From: Torulaspora globosa
Taxonomy: Eukaryota; Ascomycota; Saccharomycetes; Saccharomycetales; Saccharomycetaceae
Reading direction: 5' to 3'
Assembly: GCF_014133895.1 (NCBI RefSeq)
Contig: NC_050732.1
Location: 744,001-808,000 of the forward strand
Length of the DNA: 64,000 nucleotides
Below, in pieces: positions 10,764 through 19,817 of the stretch; the stretch's first letter is position 1; each line of letters begins with the position of its first letter. The position numbers and the translations under genes are program-made. The notes under the pieces are model-generated. The model saw only the letters and a list, made by a program, of their open reading frames with translations. It was not told the DNA's origin and made no database searches.

Positions 10764-11081
10764 GATGGCAATGGATTCCTGAAATCTGCTCCCGTCGTCT
10801 CAGGATAAACGTAAGTTGCAAGTTCAGTACCACTTTCTTAGTCCATGATGAACTTATAGACGTTGAAAAATCATGACTCATCCGTACCAAGTGCCAGGCA
10901 CAACGACTCAGTCGAATGAACTCGGGGAAAGAGGTCTCTAGTAGCCGTATCGTCTTATCTCATGGTCCAGAAGGAGATGATGTTTGCTCACTTAGCGTCT
11001 TGTCAGGCCCCCGCAGTTCCTGTACTGCAAGGCACGAAAGGCGTCGAGGAAAAAAGCCACTACATTGGGTCCAAGCTCATG
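10764..11081 (-). promoter_or_regulatory. PRO2 promoter with a Gcn4-type site
   Basis: This 318-bp gap lies upstream of PRO2 and downstream of SAW1, both on the minus strand. It carries an exact TGACTCA at 10874-10880, about 110 bp before the PRO2 ATG, the consensus for the amino-acid starvation activator Gcn4. A near match (CGACTCA) lies at 10904-10910. Control of PRO2 by Gcn4 is an inference from the motif and its position. Nothing else recognisable. Confidence 0.6.
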
Positions 11082-11899
11082 CTAGCTTCTCTGGGAATGC
11101 CTGTGTCTTTTAGGCCTGTGCAGGATGTAAATGTCGATACACTCGCCAAGATTGACGACTGGCTTGTACTTGAATTTTATTTCGGGCTTTTCGTCCACTT
11201 CGACAGCACTTTGATCCAAGCTCCTGTCAAGTTGATCCTCTTCCTCCTGTACGATTGCGGGCGTGTCTAGGGAAACAGTCTCTGCAAGGACGACCTTGCG
11301 CCTGGAATGAAGTGAGCCGGCGTTATATGCTAGGCCGAGCTCTTTGGAAAGTAGGAAAGACCTTATGTCTGACAACCTCTTGACACTGCTGATGATGATC
11401 TCCAGCTCCCATTCACCTTTGTAATGCAGCTTATATCTAGATTTGGTGACTCTTGTCACCGTTTCAATACGAGAAGTGATGAGAGCAGCATCGTCGCCGC
11501 CAAGCAGCTTCGACACAAAATTGGAGGCAAAATCTGAGCTCTGGCCCATGCGTAGGTTCCCAAACGCACCGCCAGCAGCTAATTCCGGGGCTAATTCATA
11601 GGCAATTAGAAGAAGCTCATCCTTTAACTCCGAGCACAGGTCGCGCATATCTTGGTTCGAAAGGTAGATTCTTGTAGAAGGAGACTTGATGTACACTATG
11701 GAATTGTTAGCCAACAGAGGAGCGTGGAATACCGGTTCATTAGAACTTTTCTGCACTAGTTGCCTCCGGTTGATGAACACTCGCAGTGGTAGGACGGCGT
11801 TGTCTGCAATTTTAACAGTAGCGACACTTCAACAGCACTAGGTTAGTTTCTTGTCTCTAAGAGGAGTGGAAATACTGGTTACACGTACCTTGGAGCCAT
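11082..11899 (-). CDS. SAW1: Saw1, recruiter of Rad1-Rad10 nuclease, with a 5' intron
   Basis: Single-strand annealing factor that brings the Rad1-Rad10 flap endonuclease to branched DNA. The body (ELKDELLLIA, then GSNFVS-like SNFVSKLLGGDDAALIT, then EWELEIIISSVKRL) is clearly Saw1. The frame of the body has no ATG at its 5' end: it opens at 11826 directly after a TGA and the first start-like codon is GTG at 11778-11780. A two-exon model solves this: exon 1 is 11889-11899 (ATG GCT CCA AG), the intron is 11827-11888, and exon 2 is 11082-11826. The joined protein is 251 residues, begins MAPSVATVKIA and lines up without a gap with the S. cerevisiae N terminus MAPSISKIKVA. To my knowledge S. cerevisiae SAW1 has no intron. 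Protein identity is firm; the intron is strongly supported but not proven. Confidence 0.92.
11827..11888 (-). other. 62-bp spliceosomal intron in SAW1
   Basis: On the minus strand the intron starts GTACGT (11883-11888), contains AAACTAAC as branch site (one base from TACTAAC) and ends GAAG (11827-11830). Only this 3' AG restores the Saw1 frame: the nearer CTAG is four bases from the branch site and, like the later TTGCAG, gives a wrong frame. An AAG acceptor is weaker than CAG or TAG. Confidence 0.8.
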
Positions 11900-12229
11900 G
11901 ACGAGGTTTCGACGACCGTAGATGATTTTAACTGAAATTTATGCGGATTCAGTAGCATCAAGATAGATGTTTTCAAGACATTGCGAAGTAACCAGACGCT
12001 TGCCGAGACATACTACACGTGAATTAGCTTATCTCTTGATCACCTGGCGATCTATCAGGCTAGATCCCCCCAAAGGACTGCCTGTAGTTTGCAGACTTGA
12101 TCTCTTTGTCTGTAGCTCGCTTCTGGGTTTGAACGACTCAAGCTGCAGCGGACCTGCCGAAAGCAATCGATTTCTCTAGATCGAGTATCGATGCTCCAAT
12201 CCCAATGCAACCCCGCTAAAATCATCTAA
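11900..12229. other. SAW1-FRT spacer
   Basis: 330 bp between the SAW1 start and the FRT stop, both on the minus strand, so it holds the FRT 3' end and the SAW1 promoter. It contains one CACGTG E-box (12016-12021). No conserved coding or RNA signal is visible; a 70-codon open frame at 11967-12179 lacks any protein-like features. Confidence 0.5.
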
Positions 12230-13747
12230 CTAACACCATATAAACCATTTAACGAAAAAAAATACCAAAACCACACCAATGAATACCCCGGCATCAAAAA
12301 CCATATAGCGGTATTTGTACGCCAGTTTGGAAGTTGCTTTAGCGTTCAGTAGAGAGTCTTCCAAACTGAGCAAACCCTCGAGCTTTCTGAGCGTGTCCCG
12401 CTGCTGGAGTAATTTCCTCTTGCAACAGTCCATCCTTGCCTCCAGGCTCTTCAATTGAGTGGCATTGACCCTGATTGAGGCAGTAACATTGGAAATGAAG
12501 GACTTTTCATCGTTCTGGTCGAAGTCTTTTTGAAGCGTAACTAATTTGCTATCCTTTACCGAGTCGTGTAAGCTTTGCGCATCATTTTTCAGTTTATCCA
12601 GCTGCGCAATCAGCACATCAAATGCTTTCCAGTTCTGCTGCATGTCAATTTCATTTTTCACAATGGTTTCCTTTAAATTGTGTTTCAAAGTATCCTCAAA
12701 CTTATGGAGCTCTGCCTCAATGTGTCGTCGATAGAAATCAGCTTCATTATAATTGAGAGATATGCCGCCATTGATAGTTAGACCACTGCCGTTCATATCC
12801 CATTTTTCGAAATTGAATGAATCTTCTGAGTCATAGGCGCTCAAAGAAGGACTAGAACGCTGATCAGCGTGCACAACGGAAAGCGACGATGAGTTCGAAG
12901 ATGATGACGTTGAAGACAGAAGAAAAGGTTGCGGTGGTACCATCGGAGCTGTTCCCTCCGCTAGATTATTAGACGTCAAATCATGATACAGCAAGCTTTG
13001 TAGTGACCTGTGAGAACCGGAAGCGTACCCTTCAAATTCTGGACGTTGTTTCACAGCGCGTTCCGGCGTGATTCCTTCAGCGGATGTCTGTAGAGATCGC
13101 GAAGCCTCCTGGAACATGTGAGATTCCGCTCCTGCGGGGCGTGTGGATCGCAGGAATTCGTTGACCAACCGCTTATTATCATTAAGACCCACACTAACGA
13201 AGGAACTTCTATGTCTGCGGTAAGCTCCCGACGACGGGTGCTCATGGTGGCGGTGGTGACGTTTCAGAGGCTCTAGCGACGTCTCGACATGGCCTTTCTT
13301 CCCAAGGGACACCGATGAAGCAGGCGAGCAAGCCGTGGTTGACGTTGAAGAATGCCGCATGGGTCTCTGCGACTCGGACTTGAACATACACTCGCTGAAC
13401 ATCCCCGCGGAGGCACTCGTCACATCGGCTCCTGCCGAGCTACGTCTGCCATGGTGATACGAAAATGCCGCCCTGTCGTAATGTGGCTCCTTGTCCTCGT
13501 TCCTATTCAAACTATCCTTTCTACCGAAGCTTGTCCTTCTTTGGGCCGTCTTGCCCGAAGCTATCGGTTTATCGTTGACTGAGATAGTCGGGAGATCGAT
13601 ATTAACCTGCCGCTGTCGCTGCTGTCGCTCCTTCTCGCGACCACTTGTCATTTCTCGCATTGGAACCGCCGTAGCACGCACAGAGGGAACCAAAGGAGCC
13701 GATTTTCGCTGCCCTGGGTTCTCCATCCGATCGATTAGCAGATTCAT
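12230..13747 (-). CDS. FRT1: Frt1/Frt2 family tail-anchored ER protein, calcineurin target
   Basis: Single pre-duplication counterpart of the FRT1 (HPH1, YOR324C) and FRT2 (YAL028W) pair, ER tail-anchored proteins that interact with the Sec63/71/72 translocation machinery and help growth under alkaline and salt stress. 505 residues from the first ATG (13745-13747). Visible: a Ser/Thr-rich N-terminal half with the calcineurin docking-type motif PTISVN at about 53-58 (PVIAVN in Hph1), SLQSLLYHDL, the FYRRHIEAEL coiled-coil start, a long coiled coil, the MDCCKRKL segment, and a C-terminal single membrane anchor (GVFIGVVLVFFFVKWF). The frame stays open 15 codons upstream of the ATG to a TGA, with a GTG at 13769-13771. 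A TACTAAC box further upstream raises the possibility of a 5' intron (see findings). The family call is firm; the exact start is not. Confidence 0.88.
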   Translation of the reverse strand: MNLLIDRMENPGQRKSAPLVPSVRATAVPMREMTSGREKERQQRQRQVNIDLPTISVNDKPIASGKTAQRRTSFGRKDSLNRNEDKEPHYDRAAFSYHHGRRSSAGADVTSASAGMFSECMFKSESQRPMRHSSTSTTACSPASSVSLGKKGHVETSLEPLKRHHRHHEHPSSGAYRRHRSSFVSVGLNDNKRLVNEFLRSTRPAGAESHMFQEASRSLQTSAEGITPERAVKQRPEFEGYASGSHRSLQSLLYHDLTSNNLAEGTAPMVPPQPFLLSSTSSSSNSSSLSVVHADQRSSPSLSAYDSEDSFNFEKWDMNGSGLTINGGISLNYNEADFYRRHIEAELHKFEDTLKHNLKETIVKNEIDMQQNWKAFDVLIAQLDKLKNDAQSLHDSVKDSKLVTLQKDFDQNDEKSFISNVTASIRVNATQLKSLEARMDCCKRKLLQQRDTLRKLEGLLSLEDSLLNAKATSKLAYKYRYMVFDAGVFIGVVLVFFFVKWFIWC

Positions 13748-14079
13748 GACCCAATCCTCACCATCAACCACCCAGCTCTGCTCAGCAGTTCATCTTATAG
13801 CTCACTGTTAGTAGCTCATAGATAAGTGCTGTTATTAATTGAGAGCTACACAACGTATAGAATGACAGTTTTGATTTTGGCGAAACAAAACAAGATCCAG
13901 GTCAAGAGTTCACTTGAAACCACAAGTTTAGAGACCAAAAGAGCGATATTGTGGCCTCTGTGGACCTGTTGGAGTGCCCAATTGGGGAAACATATCTAGC
14001 GCGTGTGTGGTAGGCTTGAAGTTTTGAGAAGCTGGTATTCCTGGGCGTTTGAATCAAAGTGAAAGCGGTTCACAGATCG
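13748..14079. promoter_or_regulatory. Divergent FRT-MYO2 promoter region
   Basis: 332 bp shared by two genes transcribed away from each other. It includes a minus-strand TACTAAC (13807-13813), which may be a branch site or chance. No TATA box of clear quality and no RNA gene seen. Confidence 0.5.
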
Positions 14080-17000
14080 ATGTCGTTCGAGGTTGGTACC
14101 CGCTGTTGGTATCCGAACGAAGAGCAGGGTTGGATTGGTGGTGAGGTTACGAAACATGAGACTAAAGACGGGATCCATCATTTGGAGTTGACTTTGGAAG
14201 ACGGAAATGTTGTTTCTATCGAAACGGACACGCTAGTGGCCAATGCAGATGACAGTGATGGTAAATTGCCACAATTGAGAAACCCTCCGGTTTTAGAAGC
14301 GACAGAGGACTTGACTTCGCTGTCGTATTTGAATGAGCCGGCAGTTTTACACGCGATAAAACAACGTTATTCGCAGTTAAATATATACACATACTCCGGG
14401 ATAGTTCTGATCGCTACGAATCCGTTTGATCGAGTCGATCAGCTTTATTCGCAGGATATGATCCAAGCGTACGCTGGGAAGCGCAGAGGGGAACTGGAGC
14501 CACATCTGTTTGCAATCGCGGGTGAGGCCTACAGGATGATGAAGCACGACAAGCAGAATCAGACAATCGTCGTTAGCGGTGAATCGGGAGCTGGTAAAAC
14601 AGTTTCAGCTAAATACATTATGCGGTACTTTGCGTCCGTGGAAGAAGAGAATTCGTATGCAATGGATAACGTGCAGCATCAAGTGGAGATGTCTGAAACA
14701 GAACAGAGGATCTTGGCCACAAATCCGATTATGGAGGCCTTTGGCAATGCAAAGACCACTAGAAATGATAACTCTTCTAGATTTGGAAAGTACCTTGAGA
14801 TTTTGTTCGACAAAGAGACATCAATCATCGGTGCTAAGATTAGAACCTATCTGCTAGAACGTTCGAGATTGGTTTATCAGCCGAAAAGTGAAAGAAATTA
14901 TCATATCTTCTACCAGCTACTGGCGGGTTTGCCGCCAGATCAAAAGAAGGAGCTGCATTTGATGGAGCCTTCAGACTACCTTTATATGAACCAAGGAGGT
15001 GTAACGGAAATAGAGGGCGTCAATGACGAGGACGAGTACAAGACAACTGTAGAAGCTCTCACGTTGGTCGGCGTGACGCAAGAAACGCAGCATCAGATTT
15101 TCAAAATCTTAGCTGCATTATTGCACATTGGTAACATCGAGATCAAAAAGACACGGAATGACGCCTCGCTTTCTTCGGATGAGCCGAGTCTGCAGATAGC
15201 CTGTGAGCTCTTAGGAATCGACTCGTTCAATTTTGCTAAATGGATAACCAAGAAGCAAATCACTACAAGGTCAGAGAAAATCGTCTCCAACTTGAATTAC
15301 AATCAAGCAGTCGTGGCAAGAGATTCTGTTGCTAAATTTATATACTCGGCATTATTCGACTGGTTGGTAGAAAACATTAACACAGTATTGTGTGCTCCCG
15401 AAGTAGCTGACCAGGTGAATTCTTTCATTGGTGTTTTGGATATTTATGGGTTCGAACATTTTGAGAAAAATTCTTTTGAGCAGTTCTGTATTAATTACGC
15501 CAACGAAAAACTACAGCAAGAGTTCAACCAGCATGTTTTTAAGCTTGAACAGGAGGAATATGTGAAGGAAGAGATTGAATGGTCTTTCATCGAGTTTAAC
15601 GATAACCAACCTTGCATCGATTTAATTGAGAATAAGTTAGGTATCCTATCGTTGTTGGATGAAGAAAGTCGACTGCCGGCAGGCTCTGATGAGTCCTGGA
15701 CTCAGAAGTTGTACCAAACGCTTGATAAACCTCCAACGAACCAAGTGTTTTCTAAACCACGTTTCGGTCAGACTAAATTCGTGGTGAGTCATTACGCACA
15801 TGATGTTGCTTACGACGTCGAAGGATTCATTGAAAAGAATAGAGACACTGTTTCGGATGGGCACTTGGAAGTCTTGAAAGCATCAACAAATGAAACGTTG
15901 CAGAATATTTTACTGACTTTGGAGAATGCAGCATTGAAGGTTGATGAAGCCAAAAAAGCCGAACAAGAACAATCGAAGAAACCCGTCCCTCTGGCTAGAA
16001 CGGTTCAGCGGAAGCCTACATTAGGTTCCATGTTTAAGCAGTCATTAATCGAACTGATGGATACCATTAATTCCACCAATGTTCATTACATCCGTTGCAT
16101 CAAACCGAACAGCGAGAAAGAACCTTGGAAATTCGATAGTCTAATGGTCTTATCGCAGTTGAGGGCATGCGGTGTTTTAGAGACTATTAGAATCTCATGT
16201 GCAGGCTTTCCATCCAGGTGGACTTTCAGTGAATTCGTGCTCCGGTATTATATACTAATCCCATCCTCTGAATGGTCCAAAATCTTCAACGGGGAGGAAA
16301 TGACAGAGGATAGCATTGTCGACATATGTCAAAAAATTTTAGATGGAACTGACAAATCAAAATATCAAATCGGTAATACTAAGATATTCTTCAAAGCTGG
16401 TATGCTTGCACATTTTGAAAAACTGAGATCCAACAAAATTCGTCAATCCAGTGTTTTAATTCAAAAGAAGATTAGGGCTAAGTATTACCGTGAACAATAT
16501 CTAAACACAATTAGAGCTTTGAAGAATACTCAAACTTTTGCTAAAGGTTATGTCATCCGCCAAAAAATTGATAGAGAATTGAAGTTGAATCTAGCGCTTG
16601 CTGTTCAAAGGTTATACAGAGGTTTGCTGGTACGCGCAGAAACGTTCGCAGTTCTTCGTAGCATTACAATGATTCAGTCAAGATTGAGGCAACAGCTAGC
16701 ACAAAGAGAGCTGGAAGCTAGAAATGCGCACAACGCGGCTGTCACTATTCAGAGCAGGGTCAGATCCTTTCAACCTCGTAAGAGTTTCCAGCGATTTCGG
16801 AAGGACACTATCACGGTTCAATCGCTTGTACGGAGGAGAGCAGCTCAAACTCAATTGAAGCAGTTGAAAGAGGAAGCGAAGTCTGTCAATCATTTGAAAG
16901 AAGTCAGTTATCAATTGGAAAACAAGGTTATTGAGCTGACGCAGAATCTGGCATTAAAAGTTAGAGAGAATAAAGATATGACATCCCGTCTGCTGGAGTT

Positions 17001-18819
17001 GCAAGAGAAGTTGCAGTTCTCAGGAAATCTAAAAGAGGAGCTTGAACTTCAAAAAGAGGAACATGCCAGAGCCTTGAAAGATCAATCCATGGAACATGAT
17101 GCTAGATACCATGAGATTGAGGAACAACTCAAGATATCACAACAGGAAGTCGAAGCAGCCCGTGAAGAAATCAAATCCTTGACTGCAAAGCATCAGGAAA
17201 TCAAGGAAGCGTCTCGCCAACAGCTCGAGGAGTTAAATAGTACTAAGGAACTGCTCAATGAGTCAAGGACACAAAATTCTGACCTCCGCGATGAAGTGAA
17301 ATCACTGAAAGATGAAATTTCCCGCCTGCAGAACTCGATGAAGACTGAACTCGCTGCCCAAACACCGAGGTCAGTCAAAACATATGCAATGAATGGTGGC
17401 CTAATGGATGATACAATGTCCCCAAGCCAAATGAACATTGTTTCGGTTAACGGGCAAGGTTCCTCTGTTCCTGTCACAGGATTAGGTATCGAATCGGATA
17501 ACAGATCTACCTTGAGCACATTGTCTCAAATTAATGACGAGCTATACAGATTACTCGAGGAAACGAAGGTCTTAAATGGAGAGATTACTGAAGGCTTGAT
17601 AAAGGGATTTAAAGTACCGGAGACAGGTGTTGCAATACAATTAAGCGAAAGAGAAGTCTTATATCCTGCCCGCATATTGATAATTATCTTAAGTGACATG
17701 TGGAGACTCGGTCTGACCAAACAAAGTGAGCGGTTTTTGGCAGAAGTCTTGACAACTATTCAAAGGGTTGTTCAGTCATTGAAAGGGGCAGATGTTATCC
17801 CGGGTGGTGCATTTTGGTTGACCAATGTCCGTGAATTGTACTCATTCGTCATCTTTGCGCAAGAATCAATTCTGCATGACGAGTCTTACAATAAGGGCTT
17901 GAGTGAAGATGAATACAAGGAATACGTTGTTTTGGTAACAGAGTTGAGGGAGGACTTCGAGTCGCTAAGCTACAACATCTACAATATCTGGCTGAAAAAG
18001 CTACAGAAAGATTTGCAAAAGAAGGCTGTACCTGCGGTGATTGTTTCCGAATCATTGCCAGGTTTCAAGAACGAAGCTGGCAAATTTTTGTCAAATCTCT
18101 TTGGCTCTGGTCCAGAATACAACATGGATGACATACTGACTTTCTTCAACACAATATACTGGTGCATGAAATCGTTCCATGTTGAGAATGAGATTTTTCG
18201 CGACACTGTTTTGACTTTACTAAATTACGTCGATTCTATTTGTTTCAACGATTTGATTATGAGGAGGAACTTCTTGTCATGGAAGAGAGGATTGCAGTTG
18301 AACTACAATGTCACAAGGTTAGAAGAATGGTGTAAAACCCACTATATTCCAGAAGGGGCCGATTGCTTACAACACTTGGTCCAGACATCTAAACTGCTGC
18401 AACTCAGAAAAAAAGATTTAGATGATGTTAAAATCCTGTGTGACATTTGCACTGCATTGAAGCCTGTACAGTTACAAAAATTGATGTCTCAGTATGCCGT
18501 TGCAGATTACGAAGCTCCAATATCCGATGAAATTTTGAACTACGTTGCAGAAAAGGTAAAGAAAGGGTCTTCTTTGTCTTCTGATGGTAAATCGAAGGTC
18601 CACAGTGAGGATATCTTCTTGAAAGTGGAAACAGGCCCATTCGAAGATCCATTTGTTGGTATTGAAACTAGACAATTCCGTAAAATCGAGGCCTACATCC
18701 CGGCCTGGTTGAATTTACCAACCACAAGGAGAGTCGTTGAGTTGGTTACAGAGCAAGTAACAGTTCAGGAATCACAGGCTCTGTTAGACACTTCGGTGGT
18801 GGATGAGTCGACAGCATAA
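14080..18819 (+). CDS. MYO2: Myo2, class V myosin heavy chain
   Basis: Actin motor that carries secretory vesicles, vacuoles, peroxisomes and other cargo to the bud. The 1579-residue protein compares with 1574 in S. cerevisiae Myo2. The start is the ATG at 14080, giving MSFEVGTRCWYP; an upstream in-frame GTG at 14059 is ignored. Domains: SH3-like N terminus, motor domain to about residue 780 with P-loop GESGAGKT at 167-174, switch I NDNSSRFGKY, switch II DIYGFEHF, actin-binding HYIRCIKPN; six IQ motifs to about 920 (for example IQSRVRSFQPR); a coiled coil to about 1090; a globular cargo-binding (DIL) tail to the end, with the LSYNIYNIWLKKLQK and SFHVENE segments. It is closer to Myo2 than to Myo4 in the tail, but as a pre-duplication single copy it stands for both. 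Convergent with SNC. Confidence 0.97.
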   Translation: MSFEVGTRCWYPNEEQGWIGGEVTKHETKDGIHHLELTLEDGNVVSIETDTLVANADDSDGKLPQLRNPPVLEATEDLTSLSYLNEPAVLHAIKQRYSQLNIYTYSGIVLIATNPFDRVDQLYSQDMIQAYAGKRRGELEPHLFAIAGEAYRMMKHDKQNQTIVVSGESGAGKTVSAKYIMRYFASVEEENSYAMDNVQHQVEMSETEQRILATNPIMEAFGNAKTTRNDNSSRFGKYLEILFDKETSIIGAKIRTYLLERSRLVYQPKSERNYHIFYQLLAGLPPDQKKELHLMEPSDYLYMNQGGVTEIEGVNDEDEYKTTVEALTLVGVTQETQHQIFKILAALLHIGNIEIKKTRNDASLSSDEPSLQIACELLGIDSFNFAKWITKKQITTRSEKIVSNLNYNQAVVARDSVAKFIYSALFDWLVENINTVLCAPEVADQVNSFIGVLDIYGFEHFEKNSFEQFCINYANEKLQQEFNQHVFKLEQEEYVKEEIEWSFIEFNDNQPCIDLIENKLGILSLLDEESRLPAGSDESWTQKLYQTLDKPPTNQVFSKPRFGQTKFVVSHYAHDVAYDVEGFIEKNRDTVSDGHLEVLKASTNETLQNILLTLENAALKVDEAKKAEQEQSKKPVPLARTVQRKPTLGSMFKQSLIELMDTINSTNVHYIRCIKPNSEKEPWKFDSLMVLSQLRACGVLETIRISCAGFPSRWTFSEFVLRYYILIPSSEWSKIFNGEEMTEDSIVDICQKILDGTDKSKYQIGNTKIFFKAGMLAHFEKLRSNKIRQSSVLIQKKIRAKYYREQYLNTIRALKNTQTFAKGYVIRQKIDRELKLNLALAVQRLYRGLLVRAETFAVLRSITMIQSRLRQQLAQRELEARNAHNAAVTIQSRVRSFQPRKSFQRFRKDTITVQSLVRRRAAQTQLKQLKEEAKSVNHLKEVSYQLENKVIELTQNLALKVRENKDMTSRLLELQEKLQFSGNLKEELELQKEEHARALKDQSMEHDARYHEIEEQLKISQQEVEAAREEIKSLTAKHQEIKEASRQQLEELNSTKELLNESRTQNSDLRDEVKSLKDEISRLQNSMKTELAAQTPRSVKTYAMNGGLMDDTMSPSQMNIVSVNGQGSSVPVTGLGIESDNRSTLSTLSQINDELYRLLEETKVLNGEITEGLIKGFKVPETGVAIQLSEREVLYPARILIIILSDMWRLGLTKQSERFLAEVLTTIQRVVQSLKGADVIPGGAFWLTNVRELYSFVIFAQESILHDESYNKGLSEDEYKEYVVLVTELREDFESLSYNIYNIWLKKLQKDLQKKAVPAVIVSESLPGFKNEAGKFLSNLFGSGPEYNMDDILTFFNTIYWCMKSFHVENEIFRDTVLTLLNYVDSICFNDLIMRRNFLSWKRGLQLNYNVTRLEEWCKTHYIPEGADCLQHLVQTSKLLQLRKKDLDDVKILCDICTALKPVQLQKLMSQYAVADYEAPISDEILNYVAEKVKKGSSLSSDGKSKVHSEDIFLKVETGPFEDPFVGIETRQFRKIEAYIPAWLNLPTTRRVVELVTEQVTVQESQALLDTSVVDESTA

Positions 18820-19056
18820 TCACACATTAACCCAAGTTGCAGTCCGATGTAGCTGTATAAATGAATGTATTTTTTGCATACCCTCAATTGCTCATGACGT
18901 TCCTCGCGCTTCTGCTTATATGAATAGAAGTCAAATGCGCTGTGCAACGAACATACACAAGACTAACTACTATCTGGGACCTTCCTGCAACTATTTATAT
19001 ATTGTAACCTCATACTAACTTACCTCAACCCGAAACGAGGAAACGCTCGTCTATGC

Positions 19057-19461
19057 TCAACTGAAGTGTACAACAATGGGGACGATGATAACAACTAATA
19101 AAATGATCACGACGAGCACTAGACACAATCTCATTTTCAGGTCCTTCCACCACATTTGCTTTCTGACTCGGTTGGCACCCCTCTTGAAACCTTGCGCTGA
19201 TACTGCCAAGTTGTCCGCCTTGTCTTCTATGGAAGTCAGTCTTTCGCCACGTTCAGCAACCTTGTTGATATTATCTCTCATAATGCCAACTGTGTCATCG
19301 ATTTCCTAGTTATCATTCAAGAATGTTAGTAACTTTGGTTGATATCAGCATTCCTCAAAATAGGACCGGTTAGCACATACTGCTTTCAAAGCCGCCGCCT
19401 TGGATTGCTCAGCTGGCTCCTCTGGTGGGATATATGGATCGTAGGGCACTGCGGAGGACAT
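19057..19461 (-). CDS. SNC1: Snc1/Snc2 v-SNARE (synaptobrevin), two exons
   Basis: Exocytic v-SNARE that drives fusion of post-Golgi vesicles with the plasma membrane and is recycled by endocytosis. Exon 1 is 19381-19461, exon 2 is 19057-19305, joined protein 109 residues (S. cerevisiae Snc1 117). Exon 1 gives a short, variable, proline-rich N terminus ([16 protein letters not shown]). Exon 2 holds the SNARE motif from [22 protein letters not shown] through SIEDKADNL and [20 protein letters not shown], then a single C-terminal membrane anchor ([20 protein letters not shown]). The intron falls exactly before EIDD, the position of the S. cerevisiae SNC1 intron. Single copy here for the SNC1/SNC2 pair. 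Between MYO2 and SCD5, as in YOR326-YOR329. Confidence 0.95.
19306..19380 (-). other. 75-bp spliceosomal intron in SNC
   Basis: On the minus strand: donor GTATGT at the 19380 end, consensus branch site TACTAAC (plus-strand 19325-19331), acceptor TAG (19306-19308). All three are standard yeast signals, the frame is restored precisely, and the site is the same as in S. cerevisiae SNC1. Confidence 0.95.
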
Positions 19462-19817
19462 GATTTATTGAATGTGTATATCGATGGGTCTTCTGCAAAC
19501 TTTGTAAATATCACCAGTCAAAACACTAACGGATCTCGCCTCGGTAATAAAGAAGATATTCAGCTATCCGAACCCGAATGAAACCTGTTATTCGGCTGCT
19601 AGTAAGTGGCGATATGTTGGTGTAAACGGTTAATCATCAGCCTTCTACCTCTTGCCAATCTCGACCTCCTCCGATATCACCGTGAACGGTCGCGTCAGTA
19701 AATCTGGCGTCAGTAAATAAAAGAACCAAATAAAATGGTCTAATCGAAGTCATTTGACTGGTGAGTACGCTCTAGGTATTATCTATTCTATATGATCATA
19801 CGTAAAATAAGTGTTGG
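19462..19817. other. SNC promoter / SCD5 3' region
   Basis: 356 bp between the SNC start and the SCD5 stop, both on the minus strand. I see no coding, RNA or repeat feature. It must hold the SCD5 terminator and SNC promoter. Confidence 0.45.
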
